DNA from: Parapedobacter koreensis
GTDB lineage: Bacteria > Bacteroidota > Bacteroidia > Sphingobacteriales > Sphingobacteriaceae
Direction of reading: 5' to 3'
Assembly: GCF_900109365.1 (NCBI RefSeq)
Contig: NZ_FNZR01000004.1
Location: forward strand, 364,876 to 428,875
DNA length: 64,000 bases
Positions 18,649-28,278 of the stretch are shown one piece after another (position 1 is the stretch's first letter; each line of letters starts with the position of its first letter). Both the position numbers and the translations under genes were made by a program. A model generated the notes under the pieces. It saw only the letters and a list, made by a program, of their open reading frames with translations, was not told the DNA's origin and searched no databases.

Positions 18649-18966
18649 TTACAATTGTTTTACCAGCTTGTCCGTCAAGACGGATTTGGGCACGGCGCCA
18701 ATTTGTTTGTCTACGATTTGGCCATCTTTGAAGAACAGTAGCGCAGGGATATTGCGTATACCATATTTTACTGAGATATCAGGATTATGATCCACGTTCA
18801 CCTTGCCTACGACGGCTTTACCGTCGTATTCTTTCGCCAATTCTTCTACAATGGGGCCAACCATGCGGCAAGGACCGCACCATTCAGCCCAAAAATCTAC
18901 CAATACGGGTTTGTCTGATTGCAATACAACCTCATCGAAATTGCTGTCTGTGATTTCTAATGCCAT
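18649..18966 (-). CDS. trxA: Thioredoxin
   Basis: The 105-aa cytoplasmic thioredoxin has the redox motif WAEWCGPCRMVGP, the KVNVDHNPDISVKYGIRNIPALLFF segment (split by a cis-Pro at IP), and C-terminal GAVPKSVLTDKLVKQL. The start at 18966 (MALEITDSNF) gives the standard length; the frame from 19002 adds a low-complexity N-terminus derived from intergenic repeats. It is transcribed alone and ends at the shared terminator. Confidence 0.96.
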   Translation of the reverse strand: MALEITDSNFDEVVLQSDKPVLVDFWAEWCGPCRMVGPIVEELAKEYDGKAVVGKVNVDHNPDISVKYGIRNIPALLFFKDGQIVDKQIGAVPKSVLTDKLVKQL

Positions 18967-18984
18967 GATGTTAGTTAGTTGTGG

Positions 18985-19095
18985 CTGCCAGCTTTCAGCC
19001 ATTGGCTTTCAGCTTTCAGCTTATGTTCACGCTAATTGTTTACTTTTTAATCTTCATTTCCGGTCTTCCCGACTCCGGTCTCCGGACTTCCGACA
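18985..19095. repeat. Degenerate intergenic repeats (CAGCTTTCAGC and GACTCCGGTCT types)
   Basis: The gap between trxA and dnaE holds CAGCTTTCAGC-like units (18990-19020) and a CCGGTCTTCCCGACTCC / GGTCTCCGGACTTCCGAC block (19059-19094). A similar TCCGGACTCCCGTCTCCC stretch occurs at 10242-10260 beside lpxB. They look like dispersed low-complexity intergenic repeats. No gene is present here. Confidence 0.45.
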
Positions 19096-19147
19096 CAAAG
19101 ATAACTATCAAATTCATTGCCAAGGCATGCACACCGACAATCTGACA

Positions 19148-22100
19148 TTAATTTAACTTGTAATTGACACCGTTTATTTCAGTGAGTGCTTCAATAAAAT
19201 CGTTACTTGGGCTGATTCTCAGTTCCTTAGATGGCATTTCAATGCTTATTTCGGACTCGAAATCCCGCACGGCAAACTTGAGCTGGCAGGTTTTGTTTTC
19301 GTGCTGCTCCATATTGGCATTTACCAAGCGCTGGATGCGGCTGACGAAATCATCGTTCAGTTCATGCAGGGGTACCTGGATGGTGATGCATTTGGCCAGC
19401 TTATCCCGTAGATCGGACAGCAGTTGCATTCCTTTCACTTCAAACCCCCAATTGCCCGCCTGGCGGAAACGCTCTTGGATGAGGCCTCGTATCTGTATGA
19501 AATACCCTTCATGGAGGTAGCCTTTCATTTTGACGTAATCTTCACCGAACAACGCAATCTCGTAGGAATCGGCATAATCTTCGAATACCATCACGCCGAA
19601 AGGTTTGCCGTTTTTGGTGATGCGGTGGCTGGCTGCGGTGACCATACCGCCGACGGTGAGTTCCCTGTTCTTAATTTTATTGAACTCTGTACGGGTTTCT
19701 TCATCCACTTCCGATGCTTTCATTTTGTCGATCAGCGTGAGCAATCGCACAGGATGCTGGCAGAAATGGTTGATTTCAAAGCGGTAATTGTCCAATGGAT
19801 GGCTGGTGAGGTAGATACCGATGACGTCCTTCTCGTACTTCAGCTTTTCAATCAGTCCCCACTCCGCGCAGAAGGGCAGGGTCGGTTCGGGAATCTCCAC
19901 ACTGCTGCCCCCGCCAAACAGGCTTACCTGTGCCGAATTTTCATTTTCCTTGTATTTAGCCCCATATTTCAACGCTTTTTCCAATGTTGTGCCTCCGCCA
20001 TCGGTATCCGCATGGAAATACTGCGCACGATGAGTGCCAGCAAAACAGTCGAACCCACCGGCATAAGCCAGGCTTTCAAAGGCTTTCTTGTTGGCAGCCC
20101 GCAGATCGATCCGCCGTGCCATGTCGAAAATGGATTTATAGGCGCTGTCCTTGCGACTTTGCACGATGGTATCTACTGCTCCCGCACCCACGCCTTTCAC
20201 CGCACCCATACCAAAGCGGATGGCCCCTTTATCGTTTACGGTAAATTTATAGTACGACTCATTGACATCAGGCCCCAGCACCTGTAGTCCCATGCGCTTG
20301 CATTCCTCCATGAAGAAGGTCACCTGCTTGATGTCATTCATGTTGTTGGAAAGCACGGCGGCCATGTATTCCGCAGGGTAATGCGCTTTCAGGTAGGCCG
20401 TTTGATAGGCCACCCACGCGTAGCAGGTGGAGTGCGACTTGTTGAAGGCGTAGCTGGCGAACGCTTCCCAGTCTTTCCATATCTTTTCCAGTACTTTGGC
20501 ATTGTGTCCATTGGCGGCAGCTTGGTCTACAAACTTGGGCTTCATCTTGTCCAGCACGTCGCGCTGTTTCTTGCCCATGGCTTTGCGGAGCACGTCGGCC
20601 TCGCCCTTGGTGAAGCCCGCCAGCTTCTGTGAGAGCAGCATCACCTGCTCCTGGTATACCGTGATGCCATACGTTTCTTTCAGGTACTCCTCGCAGGCGT
20701 CCAAATCGTACGTGATGGGTTCTTGGCCATGCTTGCGCCGGATGAAACTCGGGATGTATTCCATAGGCCCCGGACGGTATAATGCATTCATGGCAATGAG
20801 ATCTCCGAAGACCGTGGGCTTGAGTTCCTTCATGTATTTCTGCATACCGGGCGACTCGTACTGGAAGATGCCGATGGTTTCGCCGCGCTGGAAGAGTTCA
20901 TACGTCTTGACGTCGTCTATCGGAAATTCATCAGGGTTAAGCTCGATGCCATGCCGGTGTTTGACGATGCTTACAGTATCCTTGATGAGCGTGAGGGTCT
21001 TGAGGCCGAGGAAGTCCATTTTAAGCAGCCCGGCGCTTTCCACCACGGAGTTGTCAAACTGGGTCACATACAGCTCTGAGTCTTTCGCTGTAGCCACCGG
21101 CACGAAGTTGGTGATATCGTCGGGCGTGATGATGACGCCGCAGGCGTGGATGCCCGTATTGCGGAGCGAGCCTTCGAGTACCTGTGCCTGTTTGATGGTC
21201 TCGGCCTCCAGGCCGGAGCCCTGTGCCATAGATACCAACTGCTGCACGTTTTCCAGCTCTTCCGAGCGCAAGGCGCTTTTCAATGCCTGCGCATCCATGT
21301 TGAAAATCTTGTTGAGTTTCAGGTTGGGGATGAGTTTGGCTATTTTGTCGGCCTCGAACAAGGGCAGATCCAGTACCCGTGCGGTATCGCGGATGGACGA
21401 CTTGGCGGCCATGGTGCCGTAGGTGATGATTTGGGCTACCTGGTTGGCACCATATTTATTGATAACGTATTCCATGACCCGGCCGCGGCCTTCATCATCG
21501 AAGTCGATATCAATATCTGGCATGGATATCCGGTCGGGATTGAGGAACCGTTCGAACAGGAGGTCATAGGCAATCGGATCGATATTGGTGATGCCGAGGC
21601 AGTAAGCTACCGCAGATCCAGCCGCGGAGCCCCGGCCCGGCCCGACGGACACACCCAGTTTCCGGGCTTCAGCAATGAAATCCTGCACAATGAGGAAATA
21701 GCCGGGGTATCCGGTGCGCTCAATGGTCGCCAGTTCGAAATCCAGCCGCTCCCGTATTGCAGGTGTTATTTCAGGGTAGCGCCCTTCGGCACCTTTATAG
21801 GTGAGATGCTGCAGGTATTTGTTTTCCCCCCGTTTGCCGCCATCTTGCGCATCTTCTGCCACCTGGAATTCCTCCGGAATCTCAAATTTGGGTAGCAATA
21901 CATCGCGGTAGAGCGAATAAGGGTCAATTTTATCGACAATCTCCTGAATGTTGAGGATAGCTTCGGGCAGGTCAGCAAAAGCCTTTTTCATCTCCTCGCC
22001 AGACTTGAAATAATAAGCGTCGTTGGGCAGTCCGAAGCGGAAGCCACGGCCACGCCCTTTAGGCGTTGCCAGCTTCTCGCCATCCTTCACGCAAAGCAGG

Positions 22101-23581
22101 ATGTCATGCGCATGGGCATCGGCTTTATTGATGTAGTAGGTATTGTTGGTGGCTACGATCTTTACGTCGTGTTTATTGGCCAGTGCAATGAGGCTTTGAT
22201 TTACGCGATCCTCATCTTCCTGCCCGTGCCGCATTAGTTCGATATAAAAATCGGTGCCGAAGGTGGCTTTCCACCATAACAACGCTTCCTCGGCCTGGTT
22301 TTCGCCCATGTTGAGGAGCTTGTTGGGAATTTCTCCGTAAAGATTGCCCGAAAGGACGATGATATCTTCTTTATACCGCTCAATGACAGAACGGTCGATA
22401 CGCGGCACATAATAGAATCCCTTGGTATAGGCGATGGACGACATCTTGGCCAGGTTGTGGTAGCCGTTTTTGTTTTTGGCCAAGAAGACGACCTGATAGC
22501 CGTTGTCTTTTCGCGACTTGTCCGCATGGTCATCACAGATGTAAAACTCACAGCCCACGATGGGTTTGATGACAACCTCTGTGGGTGTTTCGCCCTTTTC
22601 GATGGCAGCCTTATTTTTGGCTTCCGCGCCTTTATTGTGGTTGAGTACGCTGCCTACGAAGTGAAAAGCGCCCATCATGTTGCCATGGTCAGTAATCGCC
22701 ACCGCGGGCATCCTGTGTGCCGCTGCTGCCTTCACCAGGTCACCCACCGATATCGTCGATTGCAGGACAGAGAATTGCGTATGGTTGTGCAGGTGCACGA
22801 AGTCCACCTTTGCCATGTCGCGCCGGTTGGCTTCGAGATCCTGCGTGGGGGTTGCGGCCTGTTGCTGGCGTTGCAAGCGTCTGCGGATCTCATCGGACGC
22901 GGCTTTCAGATTGACATGCGCCAATCCGATGGGTTGGATCGGCTGCGGGTTGCTTTCGCGAAATTCCACGAAATACCCGGTATCCACCTGCAGTTCGGCG
23001 GGAGTGAAGACTTCACGCTTGATGAGTTCGAGGAAACAGCGCGTGGTAGCCTCCACGTCGGCAGTAGCGTTATGCGCCTCAGCAAAGGGGATGCCGAAAA
23101 GGTATTGATGCAACTCTGTGAGGTTGGGCAATTTGTATTTGCCCCCGCGCCCGCCGGGAAGCCGCAGCAGTTCGGCCGTCACCTCCGTACAAGTGTCCAA
23201 TACGGGCAGCTGCGCTAAGGGCGTGTCCACGCCATAGCGGTAGTATTCGCATCCCATGATGTTGATGTCGAACCCGATGTTTTGGCCCACCACGAATTTT
23301 GCCCTGGCCAGCGCTGTATTGAATTTTTCAAGCACATCCGCCAACGGAAAGCCCTGTTCCGTGGCCAGCTCCGTGGAAATGCCGTGTATGCGCTCCGCAT
23401 CAAATGGGATATTGAAACCATCGGGCTTAATCAAATAGTCTTGATGCTCAATGAGGTTGCCCTGGGCATCGTGCAGTTGCCAGGCTAGCTGTATACAACG
23501 CGGCCAATTGTCCGTATCGGTGACCGGTGCATCCCATCGTTTGGGAAGACCGGTAGTTTCGGTGTCAAAAATCAAATACAT
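19148..23581 (-). CDS. dnaE: DNA polymerase III alpha subunit with N-terminal proofreading exonuclease
   Basis: At 1477 aa this is about 300 residues longer than a typical DnaE because a DEDDh exonuclease precedes the polymerase. The exonuclease shows YLIFDTETTGLP (Asp/Glu), NIGFDINIMG and HNATADVEATTRC near residues 1-180. After a linker comes the PHP domain (DFVHLHNHTQFSVLQ, AITDHGNMMGAFHF), then the C-family polymerase core with PDIDIDFDDEGR and VGPGRGSAAGS, FVPVATAKDSELYVTQFD, and a C-terminal helix-hairpin-helix and OB-fold (VMVFEDYADSYEIALFG). Both synthesis and 3'-5' editing could thus be on one chain. It is transcribed alone. Confidence 0.93.
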   Translation of the reverse strand: MYLIFDTETTGLPKRWDAPVTDTDNWPRCIQLAWQLHDAQGNLIEHQDYLIKPDGFNIPFDAERIHGISTELATEQGFPLADVLEKFNTALARAKFVVGQNIGFDINIMGCEYYRYGVDTPLAQLPVLDTCTEVTAELLRLPGGRGGKYKLPNLTELHQYLFGIPFAEAHNATADVEATTRCFLELIKREVFTPAELQVDTGYFVEFRESNPQPIQPIGLAHVNLKAASDEIRRRLQRQQQAATPTQDLEANRRDMAKVDFVHLHNHTQFSVLQSTISVGDLVKAAAAHRMPAVAITDHGNMMGAFHFVGSVLNHNKGAEAKNKAAIEKGETPTEVVIKPIVGCEFYICDDHADKSRKDNGYQVVFLAKNKNGYHNLAKMSSIAYTKGFYYVPRIDRSVIERYKEDIIVLSGNLYGEIPNKLLNMGENQAEEALLWWKATFGTDFYIELMRHGQEDEDRVNQSLIALANKHDVKIVATNNTYYINKADAHAHDILLCVKDGEKLATPKGRGRGFRFGLPNDAYYFKSGEEMKKAFADLPEAILNIQEIVDKIDPYSLYRDVLLPKFEIPEEFQVAEDAQDGGKRGENKYLQHLTYKGAEGRYPEITPAIRERLDFELATIERTGYPGYFLIVQDFIAEARKLGVSVGPGRGSAAGSAVAYCLGITNIDPIAYDLLFERFLNPDRISMPDIDIDFDDEGRGRVMEYVINKYGANQVAQIITYGTMAAKSSIRDTARVLDLPLFEADKIAKLIPNLKLNKIFNMDAQALKSALRSEELENVQQLVSMAQGSGLEAETIKQAQVLEGSLRNTGIHACGVIITPDDITNFVPVATAKDSELYVTQFDNSVVESAGLLKMDFLGLKTLTLIKDTVSIVKHRHGIELNPDEFPIDDVKTYELFQRGETIGIFQYESPGMQKYMKELKPTVFGDLIAMNALYRPGPMEYIPSFIRRKHGQEPITYDLDACEEYLKETYGITVYQEQVMLLSQKLAGFTKGEADVLRKAMGKKQRDVLDKMKPKFVDQAAANGHNAKVLEKIWKDWEAFASYAFNKSHSTCYAWVAYQTAYLKAHYPAEYMAAVLSNNMNDIKQVTFFMEECKRMGLQVLGPDVNESYYKFTVNDKGAIRFGMGAVKGVGAGAVDTIVQSRKDSAYKSIFDMARRIDLRAANKKAFESLAYAGGFDCFAGTHRAQYFHADTDGGGTTLEKALKYGAKYKENENSAQVSLFGGGSSVEIPEPTLPFCAEWGLIEKLKYEKDVIGIYLTSHPLDNYRFEINHFCQHPVRLLTLIDKMKASEVDEETRTEFNKIKNRELTVGGMVTAASHRITKNGKPFGVMVFEDYADSYEIALFGEDYVKMKGYLHEGYFIQIRGLIQERFRQAGNWGFEVKGMQLLSDLRDKLAKCITIQVPLHELNDDFVSRIQRLVNANMEQHENKTCQLKFAVRDFESEISIEMPSKELRISPSNDFIEALTEINGVNYKLN

Positions 23582-23619
23582 GGGTTGCCAATAAAAAGGG
23601 TGGCGGTAAAATATTCAAA

Positions 23620-23627
23620 CAAACTTA
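23620..23627 (-). promoter_or_regulatory. -7 element upstream of dnaE
   Basis: The minus strand reads TAAGTTTG, a TAnnTTTG match 38 nt upstream of the dnaE ATG. No convincing -33 was seen. Confidence 0.45.
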
Positions 23628-23938
23628 CGGATTTAAACGGGGAATGGGAACAGAAAAACTGCTCGGTTCCTTGCTAAATAATCAAGGCGCTGGAATTAAT
23701 AGCATTATGTTTTCAACACTTTTCCATTGCCGGATGGATACAACCATCCAGGTGCGTTGCCATTAATAATCAGCTATAATGCTCCAGTTTTTAAATTTTC
23801 TTTATTTTTTGGTTTTAATTGGTTGGCAATGCTGAAATTTTTTATATTATTGAATAATTGTTAAAAATAATATATAAAATTTGCGATTTTGTTATTCAAA
23901 TTACTATTTTAGTAGCGAAATTATTATTAACAATCACA
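23628..23938. other. AT-rich intergenic region between dnaE and amt
   Basis: About 310 bp without a gene separates the divergent dnaE and amt genes. It becomes very AT-rich towards amt. I looked for a sigma-54 -24/-12 pair because rpoN is present and amt is often sigma-54 controlled, but GG and GC dinucleotides at the right spacing were not found. It presumably holds the amt promoter, which I cannot place. Confidence 0.5.
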
Positions 23939-25249
23939 ATGTATTCGAAAAAATCTACACTTCCCTTTGTTTTATTGGTTATAATAGCGCTTTTGGCGCT
24001 GTTTTTTCCAGGATTGCCCGCAACGGGCGAGCATGAGTTTGATGCCGCAGACATTGCTTGGATGCTGACGTCTACTGCCCTGGTGTTGATCATGACACCG
24101 GGTCTGGCCTTTTTCTATGGCGGTATGGTCAAGAAGAAAAACGTTATTTCTACGATGTTGCAGAGCTTTATCTGCATGGCCGTTGTGGCCGTTATATGGG
24201 TAGTGTTTGGTTTTAGTTTGGTGTTTGGTGAGTCCATTGGTGGTATCATCGGCAATCCGGCGACTTATTTTATGTTTGGTGGCGTCATTGGCGGCGAGAA
24301 TTGGCCCGGTGCACCAACGATTCCTTTTGCCTTGTTTGCCCTGTATCAGCTTAAATTTGCCATCATCACGCCGGCATTGATTACCGGGGCGTTTGCTGAG
24401 CGTATACGCTTTACTTCTTATGTGTTATTCCTTTGCTTGTTCTTTATCTTTATCTATGCCCCGCTTGCTCACGCGACTTGGCATCCAGATGGGTTATTGG
24501 CCGGTATGGGGGTATTGGATTTTGCCGGGGGTACGGTCGTACACATGTCGGCAGGTGTCACCGCGTTGGCATCCGCGCTTTACCTGAAGCAGGGAAATGC
24601 AAACGGTGGGCATGATCCAGCACGGATTTCCTATGTGATTTTGGGTACGGGATTTCTGTGGTTTGGTTGGTTTGGTTTTAATGCGGGCTCGGCCTTTGGA
24701 GCAAGCGAGCTGGCCGCTACCGCACTGGCTACGACCAGCACGGCATCTGGTGCGGCTGCATTGGCTTGGATATTTTTCGATGCCGCCAGGGGTAAGAAAC
24801 CAACGGCAATGGGTGTATGCATTGGCGTAGTCGTCGGCTTGGTGGCCATTACCCCCGCTGCGGGCTTTGTTACCGTGCCGCACTCGCTCATCATCGGGAT
24901 AGTCGCCTCGATTATCAGCAGGCTTGTGGTTGAATGGCGTACCCGTTCGCGGGTGGATGACACGCTGGATGTGTTTCCAAGCCATGGTGTCGGCGGGATG
25001 GTTGGTATGATTCTAACCGGTGTCTTTGCCACCAAAACCATCAATAGTGTGGTCAGTACGGATGGATTGTTTTTCGGTGAGACGGGCTTGTTCACCGCGC
25101 ATGTCATTGGGCTGGTCGGGGCCGTTATATTCACGTTTGCCATGGCCTTTGTTATCCTTAAGGTAACCGATGTGATTACGAAATTGCGCGTTTCACCTGA
25201 AGAAGAGGAAGTGGGGCTGGATATCAGCCAGCATGGCGAGAAATTATAA
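23939..25249 (+). CDS. amt: Ammonium transporter
   Basis: The 436-aa Amt/Mep/Rh channel has about 11-12 membrane helices. Motifs: AWMLTSTALVLIMTPGLAFFYGG, AERIRFTSYVLF, the signature DFAGGTVVHMSAGVTALASA, LGTGFLWFGWFGFNAGSA (twin-His pore region partner), and DDTLDVFPSHGVGGMVGMIL with the second pore His. The C-terminal tail is cytoplasmic. The start at 23939 (MYSKKSTLPF) fits; the longer frame from 23858 adds an unrelated hydrophobic stretch. No glnB/glnK is adjacent. A rho-independent terminator follows. Confidence 0.93.
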   Translation: MYSKKSTLPFVLLVIIALLALFFPGLPATGEHEFDAADIAWMLTSTALVLIMTPGLAFFYGGMVKKKNVISTMLQSFICMAVVAVIWVVFGFSLVFGESIGGIIGNPATYFMFGGVIGGENWPGAPTIPFALFALYQLKFAIITPALITGAFAERIRFTSYVLFLCLFFIFIYAPLAHATWHPDGLLAGMGVLDFAGGTVVHMSAGVTALASALYLKQGNANGGHDPARISYVILGTGFLWFGWFGFNAGSAFGASELAATALATTSTASGAAALAWIFFDAARGKKPTAMGVCIGVVVGLVAITPAAGFVTVPHSLIIGIVASIISRLVVEWRTRSRVDDTLDVFPSHGVGGMVGMILTGVFATKTINSVVSTDGLFFGETGLFTAHVIGLVGAVIFTFAMAFVILKVTDVITKLRVSPEEEEVGLDISQHGEKL

Positions 25250-25273
25250 AGCAGTACGCGATGAGCATACAAG

Positions 25274-25305
25274 CCATCCTCAGGTAGCAGCTGGGGATGG
25301 TTTTT
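25274..25305 (+). terminator. Rho-independent terminator after amt
   Basis: CCATCCTCAG and CTGGGGATGG pair over 10 bp (one T-G wobble) around a 7-nt loop and are followed by TTTTT. It lies 24 nt after the amt stop. Confidence 0.85.
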
Positions 25306-25376
25306 GAATGTCATCAGCCAGAATCTTAATGTAAGTTAAGAAAACCAAGTTGCAACACAATTATTTAAAAATTGTG

Positions 25377-25384
25377 TATCTTTG
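25377..25384 (+). promoter_or_regulatory. -7 element upstream of the PurF-like gene
   Basis: TATCTTTG matches TAnnTTTG 19 nt before the ATG at 25404. It supports the shorter start, since the alternative start at 25350 would lie upstream of the promoter. Confidence 0.5.
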
Positions 25385-25403
25385 CAGCACTCAAACGCAT
25401 AAC

Positions 25404-27314
25404 ATGAGTGACGCAATAAAACATGAGTGCGGTATCGCACTGGTTCGCCTGTTAAAACCCCTTTCTTATTATCAGGAAAAATATGGTACGGCCTTATATG
25501 GTATAAACAAGCTGTACTTATTGATGGAAAAGCAGCACAACCGTGGACAGGACGGCGCTGGTATTGCCACCATCAAGCTTGACGTGAAACCCGGTAACCG
25601 CTACATCAGCCGCTATCGCTCCATGGCACCGAATGCCGTGGCCGATATCTTTGAATATGTGCAGAAAAAGTTTGCCGCGGTGCAGCGCGCCTATCCGGAT
25701 AGGTTTGCCAATGCCCAATGGCTCAAAGATAATGTGAGCTTTACGGGTGAAGTGCTCATGGGACACCTCCGGTATGGCACCCATGGCAAAAATAGCATCG
25801 AGAATTGCCACCCTTTCCTGCGGCAGAATAACTGGATGACCCGTAATTTGGTCATCGCAGGCAATTTCAACATGACCAATGTGGACGAATTGCTTGAGCA
25901 ATTATATGAGCTGGGCCAACACCCCAAGGAAAAGGCAGATACGGTGACCGTGCTGGAAAAAATCGGTCACTTCCTTGATTCCGAAAACCAGGAACAGTTT
26001 GATAAATTCAAGCGGCAAGGCTATAGTAATGTAGAAATCAGTGCACTGATTGCCGAACACCTCGATGTCGCACGGATTTTGCGCAAATCAGCCAAAAACT
26101 GGGATGGTGGTTATACCATCAGCGGAATAGTTGGCCATGGCGATGCCTTTGTTATGCGCGATCCGGTGGGTATCCGACCTGCTTATTACTATGTCAATGA
26201 TGAAGTGGTCGTGGTGGCATCCGAAAGGCCAGCCATCCAAACCGCGTTCAATGTGAAATTTGAAGAAATCAACGAAGTAAAGCCCGGCTATGCATTGATT
26301 GTGAAAAAAGACGGCTCAATTACCGAGGAAATGTTCAGGGAACCTGCGGAAAAGAAATCGTGCTCGTTTGAACGCATTTATTTTTCCCGGGGTAGCGATG
26401 CTGCTATCTATCAGGAACGTAAGCATTTGGGACACTTGCTTTGCCCGCAAATATTGGATGCTATCAATTATGATATCAAAAACACGGTATTCTCCTACAT
26501 TCCGAATACCGCGGAAGTAGCATTTTATGGACTTGAAGAAGGTATCAATGCTTATGTGCGCAAGCTTCAGAAAGACACGTTGCTCAACCGTGCAGACAAG
26601 ATTTCGGATGACGAGTTGAATGAGATGCTGAGCATAGCGCCGAGGTTTGAAAAATTGAATATTAAAGATGCCAAACTGCGTACATTCATCACCCAGGATG
26701 CAGATCGGCAGGATATGGTACAGCACGTGTATGACACGACCTATGGCATCGTCAAAGACCATCAAGACACCATTGTGGCGGTAGATGATTCCATTGTAAG
26801 AGGAACCACGCTGAAACAAAGTATCCTAACCATCCTCGACCGCCTCAATCCCAGGAAAATCATCATCGTTTCATCTGCACCGCAAATTCGCTACCCCGAT
26901 TGTTATGGTATTGACATGTCCCGTTTAGGCGAATTTGTCGCTTTTGAAGCGGCAGTTTCGCTGTTGTACAAAAGGGGGATGGGTAATGTGGTGGAAGAGG
27001 TGTACCGCAAGTGCCTCGCCTCATTGGAACTGCCCAAAGATGAGGTGGAAAACTACGTAAAGGCCATCTATGCGCCTTTTACCGATGAGGAAATTTCCAA
27101 GGAAATTGCCGGCATTATCCGGGGCACCCATATCAACGCCGAGGTAGAGGTGATTTACCAAAAGCTGGAAAACCTGCACATCGCTTGCCCGGATCACAAA
27201 GGAGACTGGTACTTCTCCGGCGACTATCCGACACCTGGTGGCAATCGGGTAGTCAACCGCGCATATATGAATTGGGTGGAAGGAAAGAACGTGCGGGCGT
27301 ATTTCAGTGCGTAA
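25404..27314 (+). CDS. Long amidophosphoribosyltransferase-like protein (class II glutamine amidotransferase + PRTase)
   Basis: The 636-aa protein has an Ntn-type glutaminase domain with Cys9 in KHECGIALVR (a short propeptide would be removed), QHNRGQDGAGIA, GHLRYGTHG, GNFNMTNVDELL and FVMRDPVGIRPAYYY, then a phosphoribosyltransferase domain with the PRPP loop TIVAVDDSIVRGTTLKQS. It is 120-160 residues longer than ordinary PurF, with extra segments around 380-460 and at the C-terminus. PurF-like Fe-S cysteines are partly kept (KKSCSFERIYF, YPDCYGIDM), but the late pair reads ACPDH. The natural reaction would be PRPP + glutamine to phosphoribosylamine. It may be a lineage-specific paralogue, so a gene symbol is withheld. 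Confidence 0.8.
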   Translation: MSDAIKHECGIALVRLLKPLSYYQEKYGTALYGINKLYLLMEKQHNRGQDGAGIATIKLDVKPGNRYISRYRSMAPNAVADIFEYVQKKFAAVQRAYPDRFANAQWLKDNVSFTGEVLMGHLRYGTHGKNSIENCHPFLRQNNWMTRNLVIAGNFNMTNVDELLEQLYELGQHPKEKADTVTVLEKIGHFLDSENQEQFDKFKRQGYSNVEISALIAEHLDVARILRKSAKNWDGGYTISGIVGHGDAFVMRDPVGIRPAYYYVNDEVVVVASERPAIQTAFNVKFEEINEVKPGYALIVKKDGSITEEMFREPAEKKSCSFERIYFSRGSDAAIYQERKHLGHLLCPQILDAINYDIKNTVFSYIPNTAEVAFYGLEEGINAYVRKLQKDTLLNRADKISDDELNEMLSIAPRFEKLNIKDAKLRTFITQDADRQDMVQHVYDTTYGIVKDHQDTIVAVDDSIVRGTTLKQSILTILDRLNPRKIIIVSSAPQIRYPDCYGIDMSRLGEFVAFEAAVSLLYKRGMGNVVEEVYRKCLASLELPKDEVENYVKAIYAPFTDEEISKEIAGIIRGTHINAEVEVIYQKLENLHIACPDHKGDWYFSGDYPTPGGNRVVNRAYMNWVEGKNVRAYFSA

Positions 27315-28278
27315 AAAAAGCGCGCACTTTTTTCTCGTCTACGGCCATCTGGTCGATCAATTCCTGCATGGTTTCAAACCATTGGTCATGCCGGATGAAG
27401 TGGAGGAATTTGACGCGTAGTGTCTTCCCGTAAATATCTTCGTTGAAGTCAAAGAGGTGTATTTCGATGCTCCGGCCTACACCGTCTACGGTTGGCCGGG
27501 TACCGATGTACCCCATCCCTTGTAAAACACGTTCCGGCAAGTTTGGCGAATAGGGGCCGGTTTTAATCTTGATGGGTTCAATGATGGCTGCCTCCACGGC
27601 ATAGATGCCATAAGCCGGGATAAGCTTATGGCTTTCATGTACTTGTAAATTTGCCGTGGGGTAACCGATATTCCGTCCCAACTGATTGCCACGGATGACC
27701 ATGCCCGTCAATTGGAAGGGATACCCCAAATAGCTGTTTGCCGTATTGATATCGCCCTTAATGAGCGCTTCGCGAATCTTGGTTGATGAGACCGCCACGT
27801 CGTTAATGTCCTGCTCTGGGATTTCTTCCACCGTATAACCGTATATCTCCGCATGGCCAAGCAAGTCATTCAGCGATCCACTACGGTCCTTACCGAAACG
27901 GTGGTCGTAGCCGATGACGATCTTTTTGGTGCCTATTCGGTCTACGAGGACTTCACGGATGTATTCCTCCGGTGATTGGTTGGAAAAATCGCGGGTGAAG
28001 GGGGTAATGATGAGGTGGTCAATGCCTGCGTCAGCGAGCTGCTGTACCTTTTCTTCGATGTCGTTGATGAGCCTCAAACTATCGTCTTCCGGGTGCAGAA
28101 TCATGCGCGGGTGCGGGAAAAACGTCAGCAATACCGTTTCACCACCGATCGCTTTTGCACTTTCTTTTAGCGTACTCAATATTTTCTGATGCCCTACGTG
28201 CACACCATCAAAAGTACCGATGGTCACCACTGCGTTTTCCAGTGGAATGAAATCCTCAAGATTTTTGTATATCTTCAT
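27304..28278 (-). CDS. ribF: Bifunctional riboflavin kinase / FAD synthetase
   Basis: This 324-aa enzyme makes FMN and then FAD. The FAD synthetase half shows VVTIGTFDGVHVGHQKIL, LTFFPHPR, VIGYDHRFGKDRSG and SSTKIREALIKGDI; the riboflavin kinase half has GNQLGRNIGYPTANLQV, GIYAVEA, GYIGTRPTV and EIHLFDFNEDIYGK. The start at 28278 (MKIYKNLEDF) is taken over 28290. Its 5' end overlaps truB by 23 nt and its 3' end overlaps the convergent PurF-like gene by 11 nt, so the locus is very compact. Confidence 0.94.
   Translation of the reverse strand: MKIYKNLEDFIPLENAVVTIGTFDGVHVGHQKILSTLKESAKAIGGETVLLTFFPHPRMILHPEDDSLRLINDIEEKVQQLADAGIDHLIITPFTRDFSNQSPEEYIREVLVDRIGTKKIVIGYDHRFGKDRSGSLNDLLGHAEIYGYTVEEIPEQDINDVAVSSTKIREALIKGDINTANSYLGYPFQLTGMVIRGNQLGRNIGYPTANLQVHESHKLIPAYGIYAVEAAIIEPIKIKTGPYSPNLPERVLQGMGYIGTRPTVDGVGRSIEIHLFDFNEDIYGKTLRVKFLHFIRHDQWFETMQELIDQMAVDEKKVRAFFTH

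Noticed and set aside
23582..23938. Sigma-54 promoter before amt
   Set aside because: A GGCA near 23824 looked promising, but no GC follows at the required spacing.
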